Below are positions 1-36,568 of a DNA stretch of 64,000 nt, in pieces. Where the stretch lies: NCBI GenBank assembly GCA_008508345.1, contig QNGE01003078.1, forward strand, positions 1 through 64,000, read 5' to 3'. How positions within the stretch are numbered: the stretch's first letter is position 1; the number at the start of each line of letters is the position of its first letter. The notes beneath the pieces are model-generated. The model was not told the origin of the DNA, made no database searches, and saw only the letters and a list, made by a program, of their open reading frames with translations. A program made the position numbers and the translations under genes. This DNA is from Paragonimus westermani. Its lineage: Eukaryota > Platyhelminthes > Trematoda > Plagiorchiida > Troglotrematidae.

Positions 1-1150
1 GATTGTTTCCGGCACTCACAATATGCCGGCGTGGACCTCCTCCCCGGTAGAGGACTGACTGATCTTGATTATGCAGGCAATAAGGTGTTACTGTTTGACA
101 ACTCTTAAGCAGTACACACAATGTTGGACGCTATTTCGCACTCTGCTAAATGCTTCGGAATGCGTTTTGCAGTCTCAAGGTGCAAAGTGCTTCTGCAGGA
201 TTGCTGTGACTACGTAGATTTGATGTTAGGTAATGAATTTATGGAGGTTGTTGACCGGTTTGTGTAGCTGAGAAGCTGCATCAGCGACGGCGGCGGAGGA
301 GAAGAGAATGAAGTAGAAAGGCGTATTTCTGAGGCTGTGACGGCGTTCGCTAATCTGGAGCATCTCTGGCGACAGAGAAGTATTTCTTTGAAGCTTAAGG
401 GTCGCGTATATCAGACAACAGTGAGGGCTGTATTACTTTACGGTGGCGACACGTGGCCGCTCAGGGTAGATGATGTGAGCCGTCCTCGGGTGTTTGGCCA
501 ACGATGTCTGTGTTTGATTGCTCTTATCGAGTGGCATCAACGAGTAAGTAACGAAGGGGTTAGAAAGCGGATGTTTGGCACTGAGTATCAAACGAGTTCT
601 TTTGTTCAATGCACACATTTGCACAGACTTAGGTGGTTAGGTCATGTACTGTGGATGCCAGCTAGTTGTCTTCCACACCGAGCACTCTTTGCTAACACTG
701 TGGCCGACTGGCGCAAGATGCGAGGTGGATGGGTGGTGACCTGGCGTAAACAGATGAAGTCGTTCACCAAGGGGTTGGTCATTGTAGATCGGGTTTGTCT
801 CTCGGGCTGGGGCCCTCGCGACTCACAGAGTCGGTGGCTTGAAGCGTTAGGGCAGACAGCAGCTAATCGGGTCCAGTGACGTGGACGTTGTCGTTTGTTG
901 GTTGAGTTGTGTGTGATGTGAATACACTTAATGACGCGGAGTAGTGAAAGTAGTGACGCCTTACTTTTACTTACAGCTCGGTTGTTTGTTTGCAGTGTGT
1001 GGAGATACCTTAATGTTGAACGTTTAAGTATGGATGTAGGTATTTTTAGTAGTTAGTTCCCTTCCCTTCCTTTTTTCTTGTCTCTTCCTGTACAAGGTTT
1101 GTTTTCTTCTTTGTGGTTTGGCAGTTAAGGATCATTGGCTTACACTGATT
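1..1150 (+). mobile_element. RTE-type LINE, 3' remnant (reverse transcriptase end and C-terminal region)
   Basis: Degenerate non-LTR retrotransposon cut by the window start. Conceptual translation gives the end of the reverse transcriptase palm: the usual YADD catalytic box is replaced by YAGN near base 70-80 (LTDLDYAGNK), followed by CFGMRFA and CKVLLQD. The post-RT region of this family follows at 337-879 (AVLLYGGDTWPLR, RLRWLGHVLWMP, CLSGWGPRDSQSRWLEAL). In-frame stops lie near 106 and 268, so it is a pseudogene. The T-rich tail (about 1060-1150) resembles the tail of the second copy at 27400-27490, which places the 3' end near 1150. Lineage is RTE-like by recognition; a database search would be needed for the family name. 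Confidence 0.8.
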
Positions 1151-1360
1151 TGTTTCTGTCTATATTGTTGATGATAATTACTATTTCTTCTTGAACTGTA
1201 ACGCACGATTTCTTTTGTGAGTACTCATTGGCGGCTGCACTTTTACAGCCGTGCACGACGTTAACCCTGTTAATATAAATTATCGTTGTGACTGCATCTT
1301 AGAACCATTCGAACTTCAGAGAATGGATGTGTGAACACATGTTGTGCGTTGTGCTGGTGC

Positions 1361-1466
1361 TCATAACAAATGATTCCTTGGTTAATCCACAGCGATTTAG
1401 TTCCAACAGAGTTACCGGCTTCGCAACGTTCCGGCCCTCTCGGAGAGGCTTTGTGAAGCGATTTAG
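1361..1466 (-). repeat. Inverted partner of the 3034-3141 repeat (Penelope-like terminal sequence)
   Basis: On the minus strand this reads as a diverged copy of 3034-3141, sharing CTCTCCGAGAG, a GGAACGTT/GAAACGTT block and CTGTGGATTAACCAAGGA-like sequence. The two copies lie in opposite orientation on either side of the Penelope-like coding remnant. Penelope-like elements often have terminal repeats in direct or inverted arrangement, so I read these as the decayed termini of that element. The CTCTC-CGA-GAG hairpin followed by GGAAC resembles stem II plus the GAAA box of a hammerhead ribozyme, but the CUGANGA box is lost. Confidence 0.55.
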
Positions 1467-1479
1467 ATCAGGAAATTCA

Positions 1480-2650
1480 CACCTTACAAGCTCCAAATGA
1501 TGTGGTCATCAACTGGCACGTGTTTTTGTGTTCAACAGGTGATTCGCCAACTTCTTGAAACGGGTGGCACTTTAGCTGACCGAACAGGTTCATCAGTTAA
1601 TGGGGCTATGGGAGCTACGAAGGATTGCTTTCGGTCTACCTTTTTCATGTTCAAGAGTATCCTCTGTCAGCAAACTGACGGAGTAGCGATGGGTTCATTA
1701 ATCTCTCCCACGGTTGCTAACTCCTTCATGCAAGATCTGGTGAACAAGTCACTGTCCAGCTTTCCTGATCCACCTAGAATTTGATGGAGTTATATCGATG
1801 ATGCGCTGGTGGTGATACGTAGAAAAACTACTGGTAAATTCATGGAACGCATAAAGTCATTTCGTCGGCGCATAAAATTTACGATTTCAGTGGACCATGA
1901 GCCGATTTTCGTAGACTGCAGAATACGCAGAAGAGCCGACGGTAAACTGGACACAAGTATGCACAGAAAGGAAACCCATTCTAATCGGCACCTTTGCTTT
2001 TGCTCAGAACACCCGATTTGTGTTAAGAAAACACTTGCATCCAGTCTGTTTCACAGGGTCTTGTTATTAACCAGTTCTGAGGACGAGCTCTCGACAGAAC
2101 ATAACACTCTAAAAATCGACACTGAAAACCAACGGTTACCGTGGCAAGATTGTACGTCCAATTCAATAGCTACATTTTAACAAGATCAACGAGCTCAGGA
2201 ACTGGCTATCGACCATTGATATTCCGTTCTGAAGGAATACATCAGAGGATCTTAGACGGGTCCTCAATCAGGAGAATATCAGAGTGGCATTTGAAGTCAT
2301 CAACACGTTAAGGAATAAGTTAGTCCGCTTAATGGACAAACGAGCAGTTCTGGAGCAGCCAAACTGTTTACCCAATTAAGTGTAAGGATTGTCGAGCCTC
2401 GTACATTGGGCAGAGCGCCAGATAGCTGGGAGTACGCACTAAAGAACATGTAAGATGTAATAAGAATCCTTCTACCGACACTGAGCAACTCCGGAAATTA
2501 GAACATGATTTAGTCATTGTTACACACGTGATTCTCAACCAACACCAAGTTGACTTCGACCATCCGACTGTGCGTAAAGGTGGTTTCCGTATTTAGGAAG
2601 GACTTCTACTCGCAGAAGCCCTGCTGATCACCAATACACCACAAGCGTTG
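1480..2650 (+). mobile_element. Penelope-like retroelement remnant: RT plus GIY-YIG endonuclease
   Basis: The + strand encodes the Penelope-type RT core: QTDGVAMGSLISPTVANSF at about 1671-1730, then a frameshift/stop at 1782-1784, then SYIDDALVVIRR with the catalytic YIDD box at 1791-1802. The palm/thumb block follows (FTISVDHEPIFVDCRI, LDTSMHRKETHSNRHL, HPICVKKTL), open to 2180. A further shifted stretch at about 2364-2600 reads YPIKCKDCRASYIGQ, with LGVRTKEH after an in-frame stop, which is the GIY-YIG nuclease of this class. Several stops and frameshifts make it inactive. The catalytic aspartates survive, so decay looks moderate rather than ancient. It lies upstream of the terminal exon at 3310, probably in that gene's last intron. 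Confidence 0.85.
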
Positions 2651-2925
2651 AATCGCTCCGATATCCTGAAATTGTCAGTTGTTTGGCAGGATTTACTGGG
2701 TGGACAACAGTGACACCGCATAGGAAAAGGTTTACGGCACCCCCATCTACAGTCTACACGTATGTAAACTAATCGCACGCACGTACACACACAACGCACA
2801 ATAACTATCAAGCCTTGTTTGCACCTGGGGTCGTCACATGGTGACCTCAGGTGAACCGTGAACCTATTGTGGTGGATTGTCAGTTCGGAGATGCGAGTTT
2901 TCGAACGCTCGGCCGAATACCTCAA

Positions 2926-2926
2926 C
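2926..2926. other. Single-N contig join
   Basis: One isolated N between AATACCTCAAC and GTATCTTATC. Like the other lone Ns in the window it is probably a scaffold join of unknown true length. Confidence 0.7.
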
Positions 2927-3033
2927 NGTATCTTATCGGTAGCCTATCTACACACCATATGTTGAATACACAAACACGTGCCAGTTGATGGCTACCTCAT
3001 ATAAAGCTTGTACAATGTGATTTTTCTGATTTA

Positions 3034-3141
3034 AATTGCTTGACAAAGGATCTCCGAGAGTGCCGAAACGTTATGAAACCGATAACTTTTCTGGATTTAA
3101 CTCGTTGTGGCTTAACCAAGGATTTACTCAATAATACCTTA
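3034..3141 (+). repeat. Penelope-like terminal repeat with hammerhead-like hairpin
   Basis: Homologous to 1361-1466 in inverted orientation. It contains TTGACAAAGG, a CTCCGAG hairpin and GCCGAAACGTTAT, then GATAAC, which can pair back to GTTAT. The order (degenerate CUGA box, hairpin, GAAAC, second hairpin) is that of a hammerhead ribozyme. The first box is TTGACAAA instead of CUGANGA and stem II has two mismatches, so I do not call it an active ribozyme. Confidence 0.45.
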
Positions 3142-3309
3142 AAATCATGTTCCGTTTATTTTGCTGGATAGTTTGATTCATTAGAATCAGTTGGCGACTC
3201 TCTTTTGTGGCCAGGGTGACCTAATTTTTCTGTGCTCTGAAATGTGTGAAAGTGAGTTCTGCTACGTTCCTAATACTTTGTTGCAAGTTCATAATCGTTT
3301 GTGTTGCAG

Positions 3310-3774
3310 GCCTCTTTAAAGAAAGTTTCCAACATTGTCAATGAACTAACCGCACAACAGCAATTGCTTAAAGAACAAGCAGCAATTGATCGTGATTCCA
3401 GTGACAGCGATGACTCTTACACATCACTGGATGGTGTTGCTTGCCCAACGATTAATATGTCTACAGAGCTACATCGGAATACGGAGGACAACAAACGTCC
3501 TCGGCTTGGCGAGAAATCTCTTTCCTCTGCACAGCATGATTCAATTTCTGGTCACAATACTTCTGTTGTTCCGAGTACGTCGGCTACCGATTCAACTCAA
3601 CTCGGTGAACGGCGCAAGCTGCTCCGACAACCAGTTACATGGTCTTCGGAATTGGCAGATCAGGCTAAAGAAGTTCGTGCTCATGGATGTCGCCGTAACC
3701 GTCGACGTCCAGCCGAACCAAAGTGTATTTCACCTTTCAAACGGCCCATTTCTCCAACTAAGACAACTCCCTAA
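3310..3774 (+). CDS. Terminal coding exon of an unidentified gene
   Basis: The frame is open for 154 codons from a plausible acceptor (GTTTGTGTTGCAG, ending 3309; phase 0) to TAA at 3772-3774. The N-terminal part is helical and coiled-coil-like (SLKKVSNIVNELTAQQQLLKEQ), followed by an acidic serine cluster (DSSDSDDS), a low-complexity Ser/Thr-rich middle and a basic tail (CRRNRRRPAEP) ending in SPFKRPISPTK, which looks like proline-directed phosphosites. I do not recognise the family. Upstream exons must lie beyond the retroelements or outside the window. It cannot be an exon of CCDC77: it ends in a stop, and a good first exon for that gene exists at 7844. A second overlapping open frame (3386-3793) is a shadow. 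Confidence 0.55.
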   Translation, partial: ASLKKVSNIVNELTAQQQLLKEQAAIDRDSSDSDDSYTSLDGVACPTINMSTELHRNTEDNKRPRLGEKSLSSAQHDSISGHNTSVVPSTSATDSTQLGERRKLLRQPVTWSSELADQAKEVRAHGCRRNRRRPAEPKCISPFKRPISPTKTTP

Positions 3775-3842
3775 CAGCGGTACCAAATTTTGAAATTTGA
3801 GCACAGCTATCAGACTTTTTCCGGAAATATCGTATTCGACAT

Positions 3843-3864
3843 AAAAAAAAATATATATATATAT
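3843..3864. repeat. A-run and (TA)n microsatellite
   Basis: A run of A followed by about seven TA units, in the presumed 3' UTR after the stop at 3774. Confidence 0.9.
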
Positions 3865-4047
3865 TAAGCATTTCGTTTGTTTTCCATGAGCTCCGTTTGT
3901 GAGGTGGTTTGTTTCCCCTTTCCGTATATTTCTGATACACAGTTCATTCCTCCCAGTGACCACCAACGAAGTGGCGGGCAGCTGTTTCAACTTTGTTTGG
4001 TCTCATTAGTAACGCACACACGCGGGCGACTTGAACCGATATCTATG

Positions 4048-4053
4048 AATAAA
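4048..4053 (+). terminator. Candidate polyadenylation signal AATAAA
   Basis: A canonical AATAAA lies 273 bases after the stop of the 3310-3774 exon. It is the first such hexamer I see downstream of that exon. Cleavage site unproven. Confidence 0.35.
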
Positions 4054-7000
4054 CGTAAGGTTTTTGCCTAGACGTTTATCAACTAGACGATCGGGTTGTG
4101 GTCACCGGAGTTGCAGGAAGATAAGTGAATTACTTTCTTTAGCTGTTACACTCTCTTCTTCCTTAGAACTGCAGTCACGCTTATTCATTGGTGGTGGTTT
4201 CGATTCCCCGAGTTGCGTGATGCTGACATTACCCAACAAAGTCGAAACAGCTGTCCACCACTTCGCTGATGGTCATTGGGCTAACTTTTTGCAAACTACC
4301 TCTCAAGCACTCCCGGAACCCTGGTGAATGCATGGTCGTTTACAGACCACCCACAGGTGGCTGATCAGTTTTAGCCTTTGAGAATAAGAAGCGCATAAAC
4401 TAAAGGAAGTAACAACGTTCATACGCCTGCCGACACTTCATTTATGTCGCTTTGTTTTTAACAAACAGTGTATTTCAATTGGCGCTTTAGTTTAAATTAG
4501 GTTGCCGGAGGATACGTGGATTTAAGTGGTTATCCCGTATGCTGTGAATTTCCACCCATCGTTTGCCACACTGTGGGCTATTTAAAAAACTTCTAGCCCA
4601 CTGGTCCAAGGGAAATGAATACAGACTTTTATGAGTTAGTAACTGTGACTCATGTTCGTATTCTTCATTACCGTCGCCATGGCATCTCTAACCACCAGCT
4701 ACTAACTTTAGGGAATATGGGGTTGGACGAATTCAGTGAGATGATTGTGACGGTTGTTTGACTGCATTGTCCGCTGGCAGTTGAGGAAACGAGGTAGGGG
4801 GAGGTGAGCTCAGATCTCTCTCGCAGGTTCCATCTTACCTGCCGTTTGCAACGCAGATAGATGTTTGCTTAAAGTAATTTGTTCTTCTGGTGAACTTGTC
4901 TTACTCAAGTCATCTTGATGTTGGTCGTTCGAATCTGAACAAACGGATTTCAGAAATCAAATCCCACCCCTTACCCTCTTTTTTAACTGAGTTTGTTATG
5001 TTTGCTCTTATGATTGTGTGGCAGTACGAACCACACATGATTGTCGACGATACTGACAGTTTATGGTGTCGAATTTTGCTCGATTTTTACTTGTCTTCTG
5101 CATATACCGACTAGTAAACTTCAACAGAACGAAACAAACGGATTGTCGAGCGTAGATCCTTAGTGGAATACGCCTATCAGCGAACTGGTTCCAAAAAGGT
5201 TAACAGTTAATATACAATTGTCTAAAATGAAATGTAGTTAAGCTCGTTTTCAGTGATTTTTCATCAGACGAATGCGTAGAATGTATATCACAACTTTACA
5301 AATTTCACAAACAGCCGCATCTGCCAGAAAAGGAGCCGTACACATTGGATTATCCTTCATGGATGGTACTCTAGTTGAAACTATCATGCATAGACTCTCA
5401 GGTTATTCAGTTATCGAAGAATTTTGTATCGCCAAACTACGTGTCCACTTACTTCCAACCTAGTTTTGTGTCCACACCCAACGGATGAAGAGCCTGCTTC
5501 CGCAGCCGAACAGGTCCGTGAACACTACTCTGTTTAGTTCAACAGTGGAATAATGAAGTCAGTCGAACGGTCCCATGCTCTCACATTTGATGGATTAAAA
5601 TCACTTTCCACGTGATGGAAGACATTTCGCTCAATCTTCCGAGTTCAGGTCACTCAGTTGAGGGTAGTGAGTCAGGATTCTATTCACAACTGAGGCTATG
5701 GGAATCCGCCTGTACAACCTACCTCTGCGCGTCTAGAAGCGTTTTGTTGAAGCGTTGGAACTGCTTTGGCTACCTCTCTGTAAGCCTATCAAGACTTGTT
5801 CAAGGTGGAGCCTTGACTACAGCTTGGCATTGGTTTGATTTATCCCATTAACCATCCGTTCCCTGTCTAACCCGCTAACGATTCCTTTGTAAAATCATGA
5901 TACAAATGTGATGCATCAAGCCTGATGATGAATCACTGAGGATGAGCTCGTTCAATGCACTACAGTTCCCATGACTGCACTTGGAATTTTTACTCAGTAA
6001 AACTCTTAACGTACAACTCAAGTGGGCGAAAAACAACAGTAATTTCACAGGTTACAGAAGAATGGGAAGTAGCTTCAAATGCACCACATCAATTTCATGA
6101 AGTTAGATGAGATGAGCAGCGTCCCATCGAATCTGTCCACACGAGTGTAGGTAGATCACGGAGACATGGGCAAATGTGGTCGGATGAAACTCGATCATGA
6201 TGGACTAATCGGCAGCGTTGATTCAGCTGCCAAACAAAAACAACACGCTTTGTTGGCTACTGATAATTTGATAGTAGTGTACTTCAGAAATGATGGGACG
6301 ACGTCTTGCGAGCCTATTTGGATAAAATTCGATCAGGATTACTAAGGTCCAAAAATAACAAATGCGGTAATCGCGGTTTGGTATTACTTAGCATTCGTAC
6401 CATCACCTGATTACTTTGTTTGTGCAAACCAACCGCTTGTTAGTTGACTCTGTGTCGATCGAACGACTCAATAGCCGAGACTACTGGAACGATTGAACCA
6501 ACTTTTTTGTCCATGCGAACTCAACGCTAACAATGGCTTCAACAGCGGCCACCGTTCTCTGCGGACGAACTGTAACTCTGTAGGGAACATGGAACGCTGG
6601 ATCGATGTTAATGACCATCAATTCGGTGGCTCACAATTGTTCTTGTGATTGATCCTCTCCCGTCTGTTCCGGTCCCTGCCGAGTCGCACGACCTGCGTAG
6701 TTTGTCGTGCAATCACAAACAAACAGGCAGCTCAACTTGGATGAGCTGTATATGACATCATATTGTTAAGGTTTCAAGGGGGTCAACAGAAAACCAGTGA
6801 GTGTGTTCTGGCTTCTTTGACCGTTCTCTTAAAGGACTGTGGCGTCTATGTGCTTGACGTAGATAGATACGTGTCTCACACTGTCGTGCACAACCTGGTT
6901 TCAAGCGGTTCCAAGTATGTGACAAGGTGATTGGTCGTCCCAGGATGACTATTGTATGTCAAATACCAGCTACAAAGAGGAAGTGGCAAGTGTTTTCGGT

Positions 7001-7820
7001 GGGAGCAATTCAGAAAACTGAAACGTCCATTGTACAGTGGTGTTTGTTAAGAAGAGCGACCTCTGCATACTACTTGTTTTCAAAACTGTTCTTTTAGCTT
7101 AACAACCGTCGGAACTATGTTTCGACTGCTTTTCAAAAGGAGTGGCTAGTTCTGGTAAGTTGGGGTTGTGCACACCTTTTGCTTTCAATATATTGATACG
7201 TTTGCTATATTGTCACAAATGCATCATTATATATCTGTTTATTAGAGTTCTGTCCCTCTGGTTATTTCTAGCCACATTTCGCTACTCTTTTATTAATCTC
7301 ATCAAGTCAACAATAATAAACTTCATTACGATACCCAATGACCACCGTCATTTGGACATTGCCTCTGGGGCCATCAGGATTATTTCTGTTGTTCAGATTC
7401 CGTCGAAAAGCAATCACTTATAACGCAATTTTATTGCTCACATTGGCATGGTATACCGCACGAAATGTAGGAACTCGAGAGCGGAGAAAGCAACGTTTGG
7501 AAATTCCATTTCTTCATGGCTCTTTTCAATGATGTGCCCAAGGGGAAGTTTAATCACACTTTGGGTAATGCACACAGTTAGAGTGAATTGCATGTTGATG
7601 TCATGTCTCCGATTACCCAACTCAGATTACAGACTGCGAACAACGCACGGGATACGGGGTATCAGAATTGATAATGCACAAATCTCAGCAACCGCTTTCT
7701 AGAATGTTAAACATCAAATGGTTATCGTGGCCGTTCAGAATTGAATCAATGTTGACTCTAAGTTTTCCTCGTTCAATGTTACACAGACCGGTGTAGTGTT
7801 TCACACACTGCTTTCCCACT
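4054..7820. other. Intergenic stretch, no supported gene
   Basis: Only short open frames, without recognisable domains or convincing splice borders. The promoter of the CCDC77 gene probably lies in the right-hand part, but I see no element I can name. Confidence 0.5.
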
Positions 7821-7824
7821 TTTT

Positions 7825-7826
7825 AG
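7825..7826 (+). other. Splice acceptor before the CCDC77 start codon (cis 5'-UTR intron or spliced-leader site)
   Basis: CTTTCCCACTTTTTAG ends at 7826, 17 bases before the ATG at 7844, with a good pyrimidine tract. Flatworms trans-splice a spliced leader onto many mRNAs, so this may be a trans-splice acceptor. It could equally be a cis acceptor of a 5'-UTR intron. Only transcripts can tell. Confidence 0.4.
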
Positions 7827-7843
7827 ACCTGCCTTTTAACGCA

Positions 7844-34756
<26,913 letters not shown>

Positions 34757-36370
34757 GTTTGCACTTTTTGTATGCAAATAAGTATATTCCATTTTTCTTG
34801 GTATTCCATTCCATTTTTATGTCCCTAACTTGTGTTTTGCACACGTTTGTCAATCATCTCGTGTTGATGGTGCATACATGATGTGTTCTCCGATTCGGTG
34901 TTGCATCTGCTACCATATCGTCCTGTTATTGGATCATCAATCTTTACGTTTCGTTTGCTGATTCTTTTCACCTGCGGGTATGACGAATATTTTTTTTTCC
35001 CCGCGAGTGATTCGATTTGTCTTTCAGCCATGTGTACAAATATGGTAGTGATTTTTAATGTATAGCTTTTATTTTCCAGTTGCGCTGTGTGTTTATTGAC
35101 ACCAGCGTGAATTAACACACTCTGTCTGGTTTTCATTCTCTCCGGTTATTTTTAATGCAGCTATCATTTGGGATAAAAATATGGCCATAAACTGGCGCGG
35201 ACTGGACTGTGTAGCTTCTGTTCATGGTAAGCTTCCACATGGTTTTCAGTTTATCCTCCCAGCCATGGAAGCTCTCTTCTCGGTCAGCTTCCTGTTGACT
35301 AGCCATTCTTGTATATGCGTCTTCTGGGAATGTACCCATACTGTTTTGTAGGCTCGTCATACTCAATATCCTCATTAGTGGCATTACGTCAGTAATTGAC
35401 ATTGTTAATGATTCTCAGCAGTCCTCTAACCAGGCGAACCAAGAATCATAGTCCCTTATTTTAGAGAGCAGGAGGATGTGTTGTAGCCTGTTCAGTGGCC
35501 TACGAGCACGTAGACAGATAACGGAATAGCGGTCAGTGAAACGGCGTATAAAGGAACGACAGTCAACGGTAACGAACAGCGGAATATGCGCGGCTAGTTC
35601 GAAAACTTCCCGGCCAACCCAACCACCCGAGGCTAGCGCATGAACACAGAGAAATGACTGGCCTCCGGACAGAAGCCTTTCGTCACAACCCGAAGACAAC
35701 ACGGTCACAAACCAGATCATATTTAAAGGGTTTGTGACCAATAGGAAAACCGACTCAAAGGCGGACCAAATGATGAGCCGAACAGTACAGCGATGCGCGT
35801 AGGCGGAATGTAGGCATGTGATTGTTGGGGCGCGTAGATGAGGCGCCCGAGACTTGGTACAAAGATTGAAGGGCGAAGTGGCGCATGACCGTGCCAACTG
35901 TGAAGGTCACTCGCCAGTATACTTTGTTAGCCTTTTTCACACAGTATTTTCAGGGAACTGGCACCTTTCCCGAAAGGATGAAACTTAGTTTATGAGATCC
36001 ACGTATCTAAACCTGATCGTGCAACAGTTGTTTACGCTTTACAACTAAATAATGTGGTAAATGAGACTAAACCGGCAACCACGTATAACTGCTTCCGTGC
36101 GATCTTCATCACCCTGTTACATTAATTCTATCTCAGACAACTTGGTGGCATTCACACTATTGAATACTATGGGTCGTCAGTTATCCTGGCGTCATTATCA
36201 TCGGCGGTAGAAACCATTATTTGACACCGTTTTTCAACTGTTTGATCATGTGGGAAAGGGGGAACGCAAGCGCCAGTTTAGTGATTAAATCTGCGGGTGG
36301 GGGTGGTGGAATGTTTTTCGGTAAACTTCTGAGTCTAAACCCAAACGTTCCACATTATGGTGCTCAACTT
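34757..36370. other. Downstream of CCDC77; no supported gene
   Basis: A minus-strand open stretch at 35133-35402 (hydrophilic, no domain known to me) and the island at 35415-35940 are the only notable parts. Confidence 0.5.
35415..35940 (-). repeat. GC-rich island with long open frame, possible solo LTR
   Basis: About 525 bases clearly richer in G+C than the flanks, with a 160-codon minus frame starting at a non-ATG codon. The translation resembles no family I know. On minus the block starts TGTGTGAAAAAGGC and has TTTATAC and TTTAAATATG boxes, which would suit an LTR. I find no clean terminal CA and no target-site duplication, so the assignment is tentative. Confidence 0.3.
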
Positions 36371-36568
36371 TTGTTTTGGTATTGATATGTTCGCCGAGCT
36401 TGGCATTTAGATTGCAAACGTTTCATCACCAGGTGAGGTGACATCACCAGTGCGTAAGTGTCTCAAAATATACGCTGAAACACTTACGCACTGATGATGT
36501 CATCTCGCCTGGTGATGAAACGTTTGCAACCAAATGCCAAGCTCGGCGAACATGTCAATACTAAAACC
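36371..36568. repeat. Near-perfect palindrome, 90-base arms, Penelope-like terminal sequence
   Basis: Left arm 36371-36462 and right arm 36480-36568 are reverse complements with about ten differences, separated by 17 bases. Each arm carries CTGATGA or CTGGTGA, a 6-bp hairpin (GTCATC/GGTGAT; in the left arm read on minus GTCACC/GGTGAT), then GAAACGTTTGCAA. The U-G pair of one arm is C-G in the other, so the hairpin is kept. The order resembles a hammerhead core with one extra U, but stem I is missing. Tail-to-tail pseudo-LTRs of a Penelope-like element, or a MITE-like foldback, would explain it. Confidence 0.7.

Noticed and set aside
3310..3774. First exon of CCDC77
   Set aside because: It ends in a stop codon and enters in phase 0 from an acceptor, so it is a terminal exon; 7844-7920 gives a proper start with matching phase.
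4190..4225. tRNA gene suggested by a GGTTTCGATTCCCCG B-box-like string
   Set aside because: No A box at the right distance and no cloverleaf.
5915..5950. CUGAUGA-containing hammerhead
   Set aside because: No GAAA box or cleavage triplet at usable spacing.
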